DNA from: Lysobacter sp. cf310
GTDB lineage: Bacteria; Pseudomonadota; Gammaproteobacteria; Xanthomonadales; Xanthomonadaceae
Length of the DNA stretch: 64,000 nt
Direction of reading: 5' to 3'
Assembly: GCF_900114355.1 (NCBI RefSeq)
Contig: NZ_FOSS01000001.1
Span: 1,450,378-1,514,377 of the forward strand
Shown: piece by piece, positions 27,801 to 35,820 of the stretch
Numbering within the stretch: position 1 is the stretch's first letter
Layout of the letters: each line of letters starts with the position of its first letter
Notes under the pieces: model-generated
What the model was told of the DNA's origin: nothing
Seen by the model: the letters and a program-made list of their open reading frames with translations, nothing else
Database searches by the model: none
Made by a program: the position numbers and the translations under genes

Positions 27801-29989
27801 AGCTTGAGCACCGGCAGCTGCGCGCGCCGCAACACCACCTGCACCGGCCGCGACAGGCCGCGCCAGAGTATCGCCGTGCGGAACGCATCATGGCGGTCGA
27901 TGACCTGTTGCAGCGCGGCCAGGAACCGCTGCGCGCGCGCACTCGAATCGAAGCCGAGCAGGCGTCGCGACAGATAGGCATCGCCCTGCTGCTGCAAACG
28001 GTGATGGAACAGCATCCCCTCCTGCAGCGGCAGCAGCGGATAGATGTTCTGGATATTGCCCGCCCCGCCCGGCACCTCGGCCGCGATCCGCGCCAGTTCC
28101 TGCGCATCGAGATCGAGCAGGGGAAACATCTCCGGGGTGATGACGACCGCGTCTTCGGGCACGTGCGACGCCGGCAGCGCGGCGGCGGCCGGCGGCCGCG
28201 TGGCGGTCATCGCGACGCACAGGCCCGCAAGCGTGGGATGGGCGAACACCATGTGCGCGTCCACCGTCCACCCGTGTTGGCGCAGCCGGTGCAGCATCGC
28301 GACCAGCAGCAGCGAATGCCCGCCGAGTTCGAAGAAGTGGTCGTCGCGGCCGACCTGCTCCAGACCCAGCAGCGACCGCCAGAGGCCGGCGACCTCCTGC
28401 TCGAGTTCGCCGCGCGGCGCATCGAAGGCCTGCTGGGCGAGGGATGCGCGCGACGGCGCCGGCAGCCGCGCGCGATCGATCTTGCCGCTGGCCAGCATCG
28501 GCAGCTGCGCAAGCAGCACGAAGGCGGAGGGCAGCATGTGCCCGGGCAAGCGCAACCGCAGCGCCACACGCAGCGCGTCGGCCTTCAGATCCGCGCCCGA
28601 GGCATAGGCCACCAGCCGCGGCTCGCCGCGCGCATCCTCGCGCAGCACCACCGCGCAGTCCTCGACCCCGTCGATCGCGGCCAAGGCCGACTCCACCTCG
28701 CCCAGTTCGATCCGATAGCCGCGCACCTTCACCTGCGAATCGGTGCGGCCGATGAAGTCGAAATTGCCGTCCGCGCGCTGGCGCACCCGATCGCCGGTGC
28801 GGAACATGCGCGCGCCGGGGCGCGAGGGATGCTCGATGAAGCGCTCGGCGGTCAGCCGTGGCTGGTTGCGGTAACCGCGTGCCACGCCCGCGCCGCCCAC
28901 GTGCAATTCGCCGACCACGCCCGGCGGCACCTGCCGTTGCTGCGCATCCAGCACTTCGCACCAGACGTGGTCGATCGGTCGGCCGATCGACACCGCCGCA
29001 TCGCCCGCCAGCTCGGCGGGGACTTCGTAGTGGGTCGCGTCGATGGTGGTCTCGGTCGGCCCGTAGAAGTTGCCCAACCGCGCGCCGGGCGCAATCTCGC
29101 GCAACCGGCGCGCCAGATCCGCGGTCAGCGCGTCGCCGCCACAGGCCACGTAACGCAAGCTGGCCGGGACCAGCGAGGGCTCGCCTAGCAGGCCGCGCAG
29201 AAACGAGGGCACGCAGTTCACCAGGCTCACTTGCCGCCCCGCGATCAAGGCGGCCAGGTAGGGCATGTCCAATTGCCGCGAGGGATGGGCCAGCACCAGC
29301 GCGGCGCCGCTTTGCAGGGGCGCGAAGAATTCCACCAGCGTGGCGTCGAAACTGATCGAATTGCACTGCAGGATGCGGTCGTCGGGAACGATGGCGACAG
29401 CCTCGCGCAACCATGCCGCATGACTGGCCAGCCCCCGGTGCAGCAACTCCACGCCCTTGGGCGACCCGGTCGAGCCGGAGGTATAGATGACGTAGGCGAG
29501 TTGCTCTTGCGCTATCTCGATGTCCAGATCGCTCGCCGCCCACTGCGAGAGCGCGTCCCAGGCCGTATCCACGCATACGCATTCGACGTCATGGCTGTTC
29601 GCGGGCAGTCGCTCGCGCAGCCACGACTGGGTCAGGACCACGGGCGCGGCGGTGTCGGCGAGCATGAACGCCAGCCGGTCCGCCGGGTAGCTGGGATCCA
29701 GCGGTACGAACGCGCCCCCCGCCTTCAGTACCGCCAACAGCGCCACGGGCAGATCCAGCGAGCGCTCCATCAGAACGCCGACGCAGACTTCCTCCCGGAC
29801 GCCCAACGCGCGCAGGTGCCGGGCCAGGCGATTGGCGCGGGCGTTGAGTTCGGCGTAGCGCAGCGATTGCTCGCCGCAGAGCGCGGCCACCGCATCCGGC
29901 GAACACGCGGCCTGACGCTCGATCGGTCCGTGCACAGGATCGAAGCGCATTTCTTCACGCGCGAACGCGACCTGTACTGTCGCCGACAT
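24842..29989 (-). CDS. Two-module non-ribosomal peptide synthetase, A-T-C-A-T, no thioesterase
   Basis: A 1715-residue synthetase. A1 (~25-505) has YTSGSTGSPKG and GNFYGPTETT. T1 has FFELGGHSLL (carrier Ser ~558). The C domain (~645-1080) has IYPLLPLQEGMLFHH and an active-site motif HHIINDN, which keeps HHxxxD but has Asn for the usual Gly. A2 (~1105-1585) has YTSGSTGTPKG and NLYGPTETT. T2 has FFELGGHSLLAM (~1635). It ends soon after T2 without TE, reductase or terminal C domain. Aligned by eye to GrsA, A2 reads D-I-L-Q-L-G-L-V-W, almost the known glycine code; A1 reads D-A-V-N-A-G-F-I-D, which I cannot assign. ATG 29989 was chosen over 30082. No tailoring or export gene is adjacent. Confidence 0.93.
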   Translation of the reverse strand: MSATVQVAFAREEMRFDPVHGPIERQAACSPDAVAALCGEQSLRYAELNARANRLARHLRALGVREEVCVGVLMERSLDLPVALLAVLKAGGAFVPLDPSYPADRLAFMLADTAAPVVLTQSWLRERLPANSHDVECVCVDTAWDALSQWAASDLDIEIAQEQLAYVIYTSGSTGSPKGVELLHRGLASHAAWLREAVAIVPDDRILQCNSISFDATLVEFFAPLQSGAALVLAHPSRQLDMPYLAALIAGRQVSLVNCVPSFLRGLLGEPSLVPASLRYVACGGDALTADLARRLREIAPGARLGNFYGPTETTIDATHYEVPAELAGDAAVSIGRPIDHVWCEVLDAQQRQVPPGVVGELHVGGAGVARGYRNQPRLTAERFIEHPSRPGARMFRTGDRVRQRADGNFDFIGRTDSQVKVRGYRIELGEVESALAAIDGVEDCAVVLREDARGEPRLVAYASGADLKADALRVALRLRLPGHMLPSAFVLLAQLPMLASGKIDRARLPAPSRASLAQQAFDAPRGELEQEVAGLWRSLLGLEQVGRDDHFFELGGHSLLLVAMLHRLRQHGWTVDAHMVFAHPTLAGLCVAMTATRPPAAAALPASHVPEDAVVITPEMFPLLDLDAQELARIAAEVPGGAGNIQNIYPLLPLQEGMLFHHRLQQQGDAYLSRRLLGFDSSARAQRFLAALQQVIDRHDAFRTAILWRGLSRPVQVVLRRAQLPVLKLRGRRDGRARLLACTDPLMQRMALDQAPLFSAVMVNDATGEGCTLALLSHHIINDNVSEDVLWDEVAAILAGAPESLSTPVPSFRTFVGQTLSRDQAGAKAYFERELGDLCEPTTPFGLVDVRNDGHQATESRIRLDPAMCARLSASARAAGVSAAVLFHVAWAMVLARCDGRDDVVFGTVLSGRLATGDETNGCVGLLMNTLPLRVRLTQGSVRRTVAAVHAQLAELLEHEHASLVLARSCSAVPAPSPLFNALLNYRHGDAGHFQSGSGAARDPRLSGITLLSDEERTNYPISLTVDQCGDGFLLTAQCIAGADPARIAAYASTAIAALVSALEAGGDDDIATLDVLPGEEYRRLVVDGNATARPLGQDGRVVDQLAARMAHRPDAPALRYGDECLSYRELCAQVHRAAHRLRARGVARGSRVGVCLPRGTGMVVTLLAILRAGAAYVPLDPEYPWSRLAYMAGDAGLDLMVGAAERWQAILPPERGLDLADLIAESDDGADIEWSADPQRDARAQDPAYVIYTSGSTGTPKGVVVPHRALENFLASMASAPGLSASDRLMAVTTLSFDIAALELLLPLCVGAEVVIASREIASDGVALRALLESSQATVMQATPATWRMLIEAGWEGDARFKILVGGEALADDLSLALLARSAETWNLYGPTETTVWSTCWQVRPERAMSIGGPIANTSIHVLDAHLRPCPLDVAGEIYIGGAGLSLGYHDRPELTAQRFVDDPFDSRAGARLYRTGDRGRWCADGLLEHLGRLDFQVKLRGHRIEPGEIEARLLSHPQVAHAVVVVRKDAADDPRLVAYVVPAADAPDANALRAHLRAALPEYMLPSHIQFLSSLPLAPNGKLDRAALPAPEAARTGSGFEPPRGEIEQTIAAIWQALIGVERVGRHDNFFELGGHSLLAMRAVARIEAATGARITMLQLATGSLHVLAKQVAANARPPTKGALSGLWEHGWRRLRTALSRIGRAAWGADRS

Positions 29990-30177
29990 GAGCCCGATGC
30001 CCCCCTTCGTCGCACGCGGGACAGACGAGACGATGGCGATCCGCCTGCGGCGAGGCCGGCTAGATCGGTCACGCCCAACCACCCGAGACGGCGACTCAAT
30101 AAGCCTAACGACGGCCTTCGGGGAATCCGGTCAGATCGGCAGGCGAGACGCGGCGTGTTGCCGGTTGCGCCACCGGC

Positions 30178-30240
30178 AAAGCACGTGGGGCCGCTCTCGG
30201 CGGCCCCAGGCCCTGGCCTTCGGCAGGCGGCCGGCCCCTA
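30178..30240. repeat. Two-hairpin intergenic repeat, copy B
   Basis: AAAGCACGTGGGGCCGC at 30178 and CCTTCGGCAGGCGGCCGGCC at the end match copy A at 24664-24726 in the same orientation. It lies ~20 bases past the 3' end of the serine hydrolase gene and ~190 bases upstream of the NRPS start. Both copies therefore sit downstream of a minus-strand gene, as expected for a 3'-end element. Confidence 0.8.
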
Positions 30241-30260
30241 GGGACCGGCGCGCCCTTTGC

Positions 30261-32237
30261 TCAGACCTTCCAGGGCAGGACGTTCCAGAACCACAGGCCC
30301 CAGGCCGCCGCCAGGAACACCAGCAGGGCCAGACTGTGCCGCGCCTTGCGCCAGAACCCGAAGTCCGGCGCACGCCAGGCCGGCCACAGCCGGACCAGGC
30401 TGAGCAGGCTCAGCGCCAGCGGCAGCAGCGCCGACCACAGGGCTAGGCGCAGCAGCGGCGCGGGGTAGCTGAAAATGGCGTCGTTGCCGGCCGAGGCGAT
30501 CTGGGCGAAGGCTACGCCGAACAGGACCGCGAACAGCAGCCAGCTCGCCGCGGTCCAGGCCAGCAGGCGCGCGCTGCCCTGCCCGGCCGCCTTGCGGTCG
30601 GCGGCCGGGCGCTTGCGCCGCAGCCAGGCGCCGGTCAGCACGCCCAACGCGGCCAACAGCGCCAGGCCCAGCGCCGCGTAGAGCAGGTTGGGATCGTTGA
30701 AAGCGCTGACCCGATCGAGCACGTCGTGGCCGTAAGGCGAGACGAAGCCGACCACCGCCCCGCCCTCGCGCAGGAAGGCTAGCCGGCCGGGGCCGTCGAC
30801 CGCGCGGAACACGTCGGGCTTCTCCAGCACCCAGCGCGAGGTCTCGCCGCCCGCGGTCAACGTCAGATAGCCCTCGTCGGTGACGCCGACGTCGGCGTTG
30901 GACGCGGTCAGCAGCTTCTCGAAGGCGCGGTAGTTGCGGCGCTCGCCCTGGTACTTGCCTGCATAAGGCGCGGCGAGCTTGGCCGCGTCCTTGGACAGCG
31001 CCGGCAACGGCCCCGGCCGCGCGCGCTCGAAATAGCGCTGCAGCAACAGCGCCGGCAGCTCCGCGGCCAGACGCACGCCGGTGTCGGTGTTGGTGGACAC
31101 GAACACGCCGAAGCCCAGCTCCGGCACCGCGACCAGATTGGAATGGAAGTACAGGGTCGCGCCGCCGTGCTCCAGGCTGTGCACCTGGCCGTACTGGCGA
31201 CGGAAGTAGCCGTACGCGAAACCGGTCGCGTCCGGCGCGGTGCGGAACAAGGGCGCGCCTTCGAGCTTGGCGAACGCGGCCGCCGGCACGATGCGTTGGC
31301 CATCGAGTTCGCCGCGATTGAGCAGCATGCGCAGGTAGCGCGCCATGTCGGCGGCATCGCTGGACACCGCGCCGGCCGGACCGACCTGGGCGATGTATTC
31401 GAAACCCTCGGTCTTGTAGCCGCCCTGGCTGCGCAGGTGACCGTCGGACCACAGCCCCTTGAAGGCGGGCCCGGCATTGCGCGGATCCTGCGCACCCAGC
31501 GGCTCGCGGAAGGTGGTGCGGTGCATGCCCATGGGCTGGAACAGGTCGCGTTCGATCAAGGTCTCGAACGGCACTCCGGCCACGCGCGACAGCACCAGGC
31601 CCAGCAGGGTCACGCTGTAGTTGGAATAGACCGCATGCTGTCCGGCCTCGCGCACGCGCTGCGGGCGATGGCGCTGCACATAGTCGTGCAGGCTGAGCGC
31701 GGCCTTGGGATCCTTGGCGAACAGATGGCCGAACGCGGAGTCCTCGTAGCCGGCGGTGTGGGTGAGCAGATGGCGCACCAGCACCGGACGGTAGCCGTCG
31801 TCGGGCAGCTTGAGTTCGTCGGGCAGGTAGTCGTTGACCGGCGCGTCCAGCTTGAGCTTGCCGGCCTCGATCAGCTTCAGCGCTTCCAGGTAAGTGAAGG
31901 TCTTGGACACCGAGCCGATCCGGAACAGGCTGGCGTCGGCGGTGACCGGCCGCGCCGGGTTCTGACCGGCCAGGCCATAGCCCTTCAACAACAACGGCCC
32001 CTGCGCATCGACCACCGCCACGGTGACGCCGGCGATGCCGTAGCGACGGCGGTAAGCATCGACGACGCCGTCGACATAGGCGGCGACGTCCTGCGCGTCC
32101 AGGCGCGCGGGCGCGACCTCGGCGGACGCCGTCGGCGGCGATGGCGCCGGCGTCGATGCGGGATCGGCATGGGCGTAGCCGAGGCCGGCGACCAGCGCGG
32201 CGACGGCGAGCAGACGAGTGCAGCGCGACAACTTCAT
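30261..32237 (-). CDS. Serine hydrolase (class C beta-lactamase/CubicO family) with C-terminal membrane domain
   Basis: A 658-residue exported protein. The signal peptide (RLLAVAALVAGLGYAHA) is followed by a beta-lactamase-fold domain with the SxxK motif (SVSK, ~residue 110), YxN (YSN, ~205) and an HGG equivalent of KTG. The C-terminal ~150 residues contain four hydrophobic segments (LLYAALGLALLAALGVLTGA to SLALLVFLAAAWGLWFW). These enzymes act as DD-peptidases, D-aminopeptidases or esterases in the periplasm. As the last gene of the dgcA-dgcN cluster it may act on D-amino-acid peptides, but a 138-base gap makes operon membership uncertain. Confidence 0.85.
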   Translation of the reverse strand: MKLSRCTRLLAVAALVAGLGYAHADPASTPAPSPPTASAEVAPARLDAQDVAAYVDGVVDAYRRRYGIAGVTVAVVDAQGPLLLKGYGLAGQNPARPVTADASLFRIGSVSKTFTYLEALKLIEAGKLKLDAPVNDYLPDELKLPDDGYRPVLVRHLLTHTAGYEDSAFGHLFAKDPKAALSLHDYVQRHRPQRVREAGQHAVYSNYSVTLLGLVLSRVAGVPFETLIERDLFQPMGMHRTTFREPLGAQDPRNAGPAFKGLWSDGHLRSQGGYKTEGFEYIAQVGPAGAVSSDAADMARYLRMLLNRGELDGQRIVPAAAFAKLEGAPLFRTAPDATGFAYGYFRRQYGQVHSLEHGGATLYFHSNLVAVPELGFGVFVSTNTDTGVRLAAELPALLLQRYFERARPGPLPALSKDAAKLAAPYAGKYQGERRNYRAFEKLLTASNADVGVTDEGYLTLTAGGETSRWVLEKPDVFRAVDGPGRLAFLREGGAVVGFVSPYGHDVLDRVSAFNDPNLLYAALGLALLAALGVLTGAWLRRKRPAADRKAAGQGSARLLAWTAASWLLFAVLFGVAFAQIASAGNDAIFSYPAPLLRLALWSALLPLALSLLSLVRLWPAWRAPDFGFWRKARHSLALLVFLAAAWGLWFWNVLPWKV

Positions 32238-32375
32238 GCTAATGCTCCGGATTCGATCGATGGATAGCGCCAGGGATACCGACGCGCGCGTCCGCATTGC
32301 GTACGCGGATCGGCCGCGACGGCGTAGGCGCCGCGATAGGGAACTGCAGTACGTGCGATTCGATGCACGGCAGAG

Positions 32376-33431
32376 CTAGGGCGCAGGCCCGAGGCAGGAA
32401 CGCACCAGCGCCTGCAAGGCGGGGCCGCCGCGGATCGGGTCGGCCACCGGCAGGCCCAACCGCAGGCTTTCGCCGGCGATCAGCGCCTGCGCGGCGTCGG
32501 CATCCAGATGCGCGGTGTTGAGACTGACGCCGGCGCAGCGGATCGCCGGATTGGTGCGCCGGCCCAGCAACAGATTGAGTTCGATGGTCTCCTCGATCGA
32601 CGGCAGCGCATAGCCCGGATAACCGAGCACCTCGCGCCGCCCCGGCTCGTGGCAAACCACGATCGCATCGGGCTGGCTGCCGTGCAGCAAGGCCAGCGCC
32701 ACGCCCGCGTAGGCCGGATGCGACAGCGAGCCCTGGCCTTCGATCACGTCCCAATGCGCGGGATCGGCGTCGGGACTCAGCCACTCGGCGGCGCCGGCGG
32801 CGAAGTCGGACACCACCGCGTCCATGGGCAGGCCTCGGCCGGCGATCAGGATGCCGGTCTGGCCGCTGGCGCGGAAATCGGCGTCGACGCCCAGCGCGCG
32901 CATCGCCCGCGCCAGGCTCAGCGCGGTGTACTTCTTGCCCAGCGCGCAATCGGTGCCGACCGTGAGCAGGCGCTGGCCGCTGCGCTTGCGGCCGCTGGCC
33001 ACCGGCAGGCCCGGCGGCGGCTCGCGCACGTCGATCAAGCGCCGGCCATGCCGCGAGGCCTGTTCGCGCAAGGCCGGGATATCGACCAGGCGCGCGTGCA
33101 TGCCGGCGACCAGGTCCAAGCCCTGCGCCAGCGCCTCCAGCAGCGCCGGCAACCAGTGCGCGGGGATCACGCCGCCGACGTTGGCCACGCCGATCACCAT
33201 CGCGCGCGCACCGGCCGCGCGCGCCTGCGCCGGCGTGAGCGCGCTCATGCCCAGGCTCACGCCGCCGGGCAAGGCGTACTCGCCCAGGCAGCGCTCGCTG
33301 GCCCAATCGCGCAGGCCGAACGCGGTCTTGGCATACGCCGGCGCGGCGGTGTCGCCGAGAAACAGCAGATAGGGCTGCGGCAGATCCAGCATCGGCAGGG
33401 CATCGTTCGAACAGGCGGTAGCTAGCGACAT
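32376..33431 (-). CDS. dgcN: D-glutamate N-acetyltransferase DgcN (DUF1611 family)
   Basis: A 351-residue DUF1611 protein. It has an N-terminal Rossmann-like domain (YLLFLGDTAAPAYAKTAFGL) and a C-terminal P-loop domain with GTDCALGKKYTALSLARAMR (~residue 155). The C-terminal part (SQPDAIVVCHEPGRREVLGY) is typical of the family. DgcN is reported to acetylate D-Glu so that DgcA can epimerise the N-acetyl derivative. The presence of a DgcA homologue three genes upstream supports this assignment. It follows the TonB receptor by 72 bases. Confidence 0.8.
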   Translation of the reverse strand: MSLATACSNDALPMLDLPQPYLLFLGDTAAPAYAKTAFGLRDWASERCLGEYALPGGVSLGMSALTPAQARAAGARAMVIGVANVGGVIPAHWLPALLEALAQGLDLVAGMHARLVDIPALREQASRHGRRLIDVREPPPGLPVASGRKRSGQRLLTVGTDCALGKKYTALSLARAMRALGVDADFRASGQTGILIAGRGLPMDAVVSDFAAGAAEWLSPDADPAHWDVIEGQGSLSHPAYAGVALALLHGSQPDAIVVCHEPGRREVLGYPGYALPSIEETIELNLLLGRRTNPAIRCAGVSLNTAHLDADAAQALIAGESLRLGLPVADPIRGGPALQALVRSCLGPAP

Positions 33432-33503
33432 GCGGGCATTCCGTTGCGAGACATTCCACGGGAGCGTGCCGCGCGGCGACGCGCGGCCCCGGTACGGGCG
33501 GGC

Positions 33504-35759
33504 TCAGAACCAGACATCGAATTCCAGGCCCACGGTGCGCGGTTGCAGGCGGACTGCCTGCCATTCGCGCAAGCCCTCATTCGGAGCCCTACGCCCGTTG
33601 ACGGCATCGAAGACCGGTCCGATCGAGCTGTAGTCGCGGTTGTCGGTCAGGTTGCGCACGTACAGGCGCAACGTCCATCGGCCTTTTGATATGTCGGCAT
33701 TGAGATTGAGCTGGCCACTGCTATCCAGCTTCACCGCCCGCGGATTGCTATCGACGTTGGTCTTGCGCTCGCCGAGCCAGTGATAGCTGCCGCCGATGTG
33801 GCCGGACATGCCCGCGGGCAAAGCGAAGTTGTAGTCGGCGGTCGCAGCCATAGTCCACTTCGGGACGCCGGGCAGATGGTCACCCTTGCGGCCACCCAAA
33901 GCCGGCTCCGCTTTGTTGTCGAGCAGCTTCGCGTTGGTATAGGACGCGTTGAAGCCGGTGAGAAAATTGGGAGTGAGCTTGAACGCCGAAGTCAGCTCGA
34001 CACCCTCGCTTCGCGCCCGTCCGGCATTGGTCAGATAACTCAAGCCGTTGGCCGTCGTAGCCGAGAGCTGTATGTCTTTCCAATCGATCCGGTACGCGGC
34101 CAAATCGATCGACGCGCGTCCGTCGAGCAGCAAGGACTTCCAACCCAGTTCGTAGTTCACCAGGCTGTCGGCGTCCACCGTCGGCGGAACACCCGGCAAG
34201 GCGATATTGGGCCCGCCGGGCCGATAGCCGCTGGCCACGCGCAGGTACAGCATGTCGTCGTCGCTCAGATGCCAGCGCGAACCGAGCAGGTAGGTGACGA
34301 CTTCCTCGGACGAGGCGCCAGGCGTGACCCCGACGTCGGCCAGGCTGCCGGCGCTGATGATCTGCTTGAAGCTCTGGTCGTTGCTCGCATAGCGCAGGCC
34401 GGCGGTAACGTCGAAGCGCTCGCTGAACTTGTAGGTCAGATTGCCGAACAGTGCGTGCTCGCGATAGCTCGACGGCAGATCGGCGACCAGCAGCGGGTCC
34501 AAAACAGTCGGCACGCCGGCCAGCGATTCGGCGCTGGCGCTTTGATGGTTGGTGGAACGCTCGTCGGTGTAGAACGCGCCCAGCATCCATTCCACCGGCC
34601 CTTCGGATTTGGACGCCAGGCGGAACTCCTGGGTCCATTTCTCCAATCCCAGCGTCAGCGGAAACACGGATCGACCCTCGGGCTCGCCAAGCAACGCCGG
34701 AATGATCGGCCCGTAGGACTTGCTCAAGTCGTTGACCTGCAGCAAGTCGGTCTTGGAGTAGCTGGTGGCGGACACGAAGTCCGCCCATTGCAGATTCCAG
34801 TTGAGCGTAGCTGCGAGATAATCCACCTGCTTCTCGAAGCGCTCGCGCACCGGCTTGCCGGTGGCGTCGCGGCCGAAGCTGGGCCGCAGGCTCAGGGCAT
34901 CGAGCGTGACCAGGCTGTTGTCGTCGGCATCGATGAGCTGATGCAGGGCGGTCACCTTCAAGCGCACATCGTCGTTGGGCTGCCACAGCACGGACGCCAA
35001 CCCGCTGCGTTGGCGCGTGTCGTTGATGCCCTGGCGACCGCTGAAGTGGTTATCGACCCAGCCCGGGGTGAACTCGTTGGCGAACGACGCGCGCAAGGCG
35101 AGCTTGCCGGGAATCAACGGCGCATTGACGCTGGCGCGCGCGTTCCAGCCGGTGCCATCGGCGCCCTTGACGTTGGACACGCCCACGCCGGCACGGCCCT
35201 CACGGGCGTCCAGATCGGGATCCTTGAGCACGTACTTGAGCAAGCCGCCCATCGCGCTGGCGCCGTACAGCGTGCCTTGCGGGCCGCGCAGCACTTCCAC
35301 GCGCTGGATGTCGTAGGGCAGCAGATCGAGCAGGAAGGCGCCCGAGCGCGCGAGGTTGCCGCTGGAGCCCAGCGGGGTGTCGTCGATGTAGGCCGCGACC
35401 ACCGCGCTCGGGCCCAGGGTCGGAATGCCGCGCAACGACACGCTGGTCTGCCCGGGCGTGCCGCCGTCGTCGATGGTCATCGCCGGCAGGTAGCCGTTGA
35501 GGTCGGACAACTGAGTGACGTGCTGGCTCTCCAGCTGTTGCTCACCGACCACGCTGATCGCCGCCGGTACCTTGCGCTCGTCCTCGGCGCGCTTCTGCGC
35601 GGTGACGGTGACGGTTTCCAGGGTCGCCGAGGGTTTGCGCTGCTCCGGTTCGGCGGCGGCGTCCTGCGCCAGGGCGATGGCGGGCGCGGCGGACAGGGCC
35701 AGGGCGATGCACCAGCCCAAGGCATTGGGATCGAGACGACGGCGATCTTGGTTCTGCAT
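33504..35759 (-). CDS. TonB-dependent outer-membrane receptor of the dgc cluster
   Basis: A 751-residue receptor. The signal peptide ends ALAQD. A TonB-box-like ETVTVTAQ, a plug domain (TQLSDLNGYLPAMTIDD, VEVLRGPQGTLYGASAMGGL) and a 22-strand barrel ending in an aromatic residue (GLEFDVWF) follow. ATG 35759 was chosen because GGGGGGAA precedes it by a few bases and the signal peptide follows. By context between dgcA/dipeptidase and dgcN it probably imports murein peptides or another D-glutamate source. The ligand is inferred, not seen. Confidence 0.9.
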   Translation of the reverse strand: MQNQDRRRLDPNALGWCIALALSAAPAIALAQDAAAEPEQRKPSATLETVTVTAQKRAEDERKVPAAISVVGEQQLESQHVTQLSDLNGYLPAMTIDDGGTPGQTSVSLRGIPTLGPSAVVAAYIDDTPLGSSGNLARSGAFLLDLLPYDIQRVEVLRGPQGTLYGASAMGGLLKYVLKDPDLDAREGRAGVGVSNVKGADGTGWNARASVNAPLIPGKLALRASFANEFTPGWVDNHFSGRQGINDTRQRSGLASVLWQPNDDVRLKVTALHQLIDADDNSLVTLDALSLRPSFGRDATGKPVRERFEKQVDYLAATLNWNLQWADFVSATSYSKTDLLQVNDLSKSYGPIIPALLGEPEGRSVFPLTLGLEKWTQEFRLASKSEGPVEWMLGAFYTDERSTNHQSASAESLAGVPTVLDPLLVADLPSSYREHALFGNLTYKFSERFDVTAGLRYASNDQSFKQIISAGSLADVGVTPGASSEEVVTYLLGSRWHLSDDDMLYLRVASGYRPGGPNIALPGVPPTVDADSLVNYELGWKSLLLDGRASIDLAAYRIDWKDIQLSATTANGLSYLTNAGRARSEGVELTSAFKLTPNFLTGFNASYTNAKLLDNKAEPALGGRKGDHLPGVPKWTMAATADYNFALPAGMSGHIGGSYHWLGERKTNVDSNPRAVKLDSSGQLNLNADISKGRWTLRLYVRNLTDNRDYSSIGPVFDAVNGRRAPNEGLREWQAVRLQPRTVGLEFDVWF

Positions 35760-35820
35760 GAGTTCCCCCCGGGAATGGAATGCGACTGCGGATGAAGCAC
35801 GAATGGTGCGGATCGATCGC

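Noticed and set aside
24911..29188. A 1425-codon plus-strand ORF opposite the NRPS
   Set aside because: Low-complexity Arg/His/Gln/Gly composition; the NRPS core motifs are on the other strand.
24664..30240. NRPS as a composite transposon between direct repeats
   Set aside because: No transposase, no terminal inverted repeats, no target duplications, and the repeat copies have a common position after gene ends.
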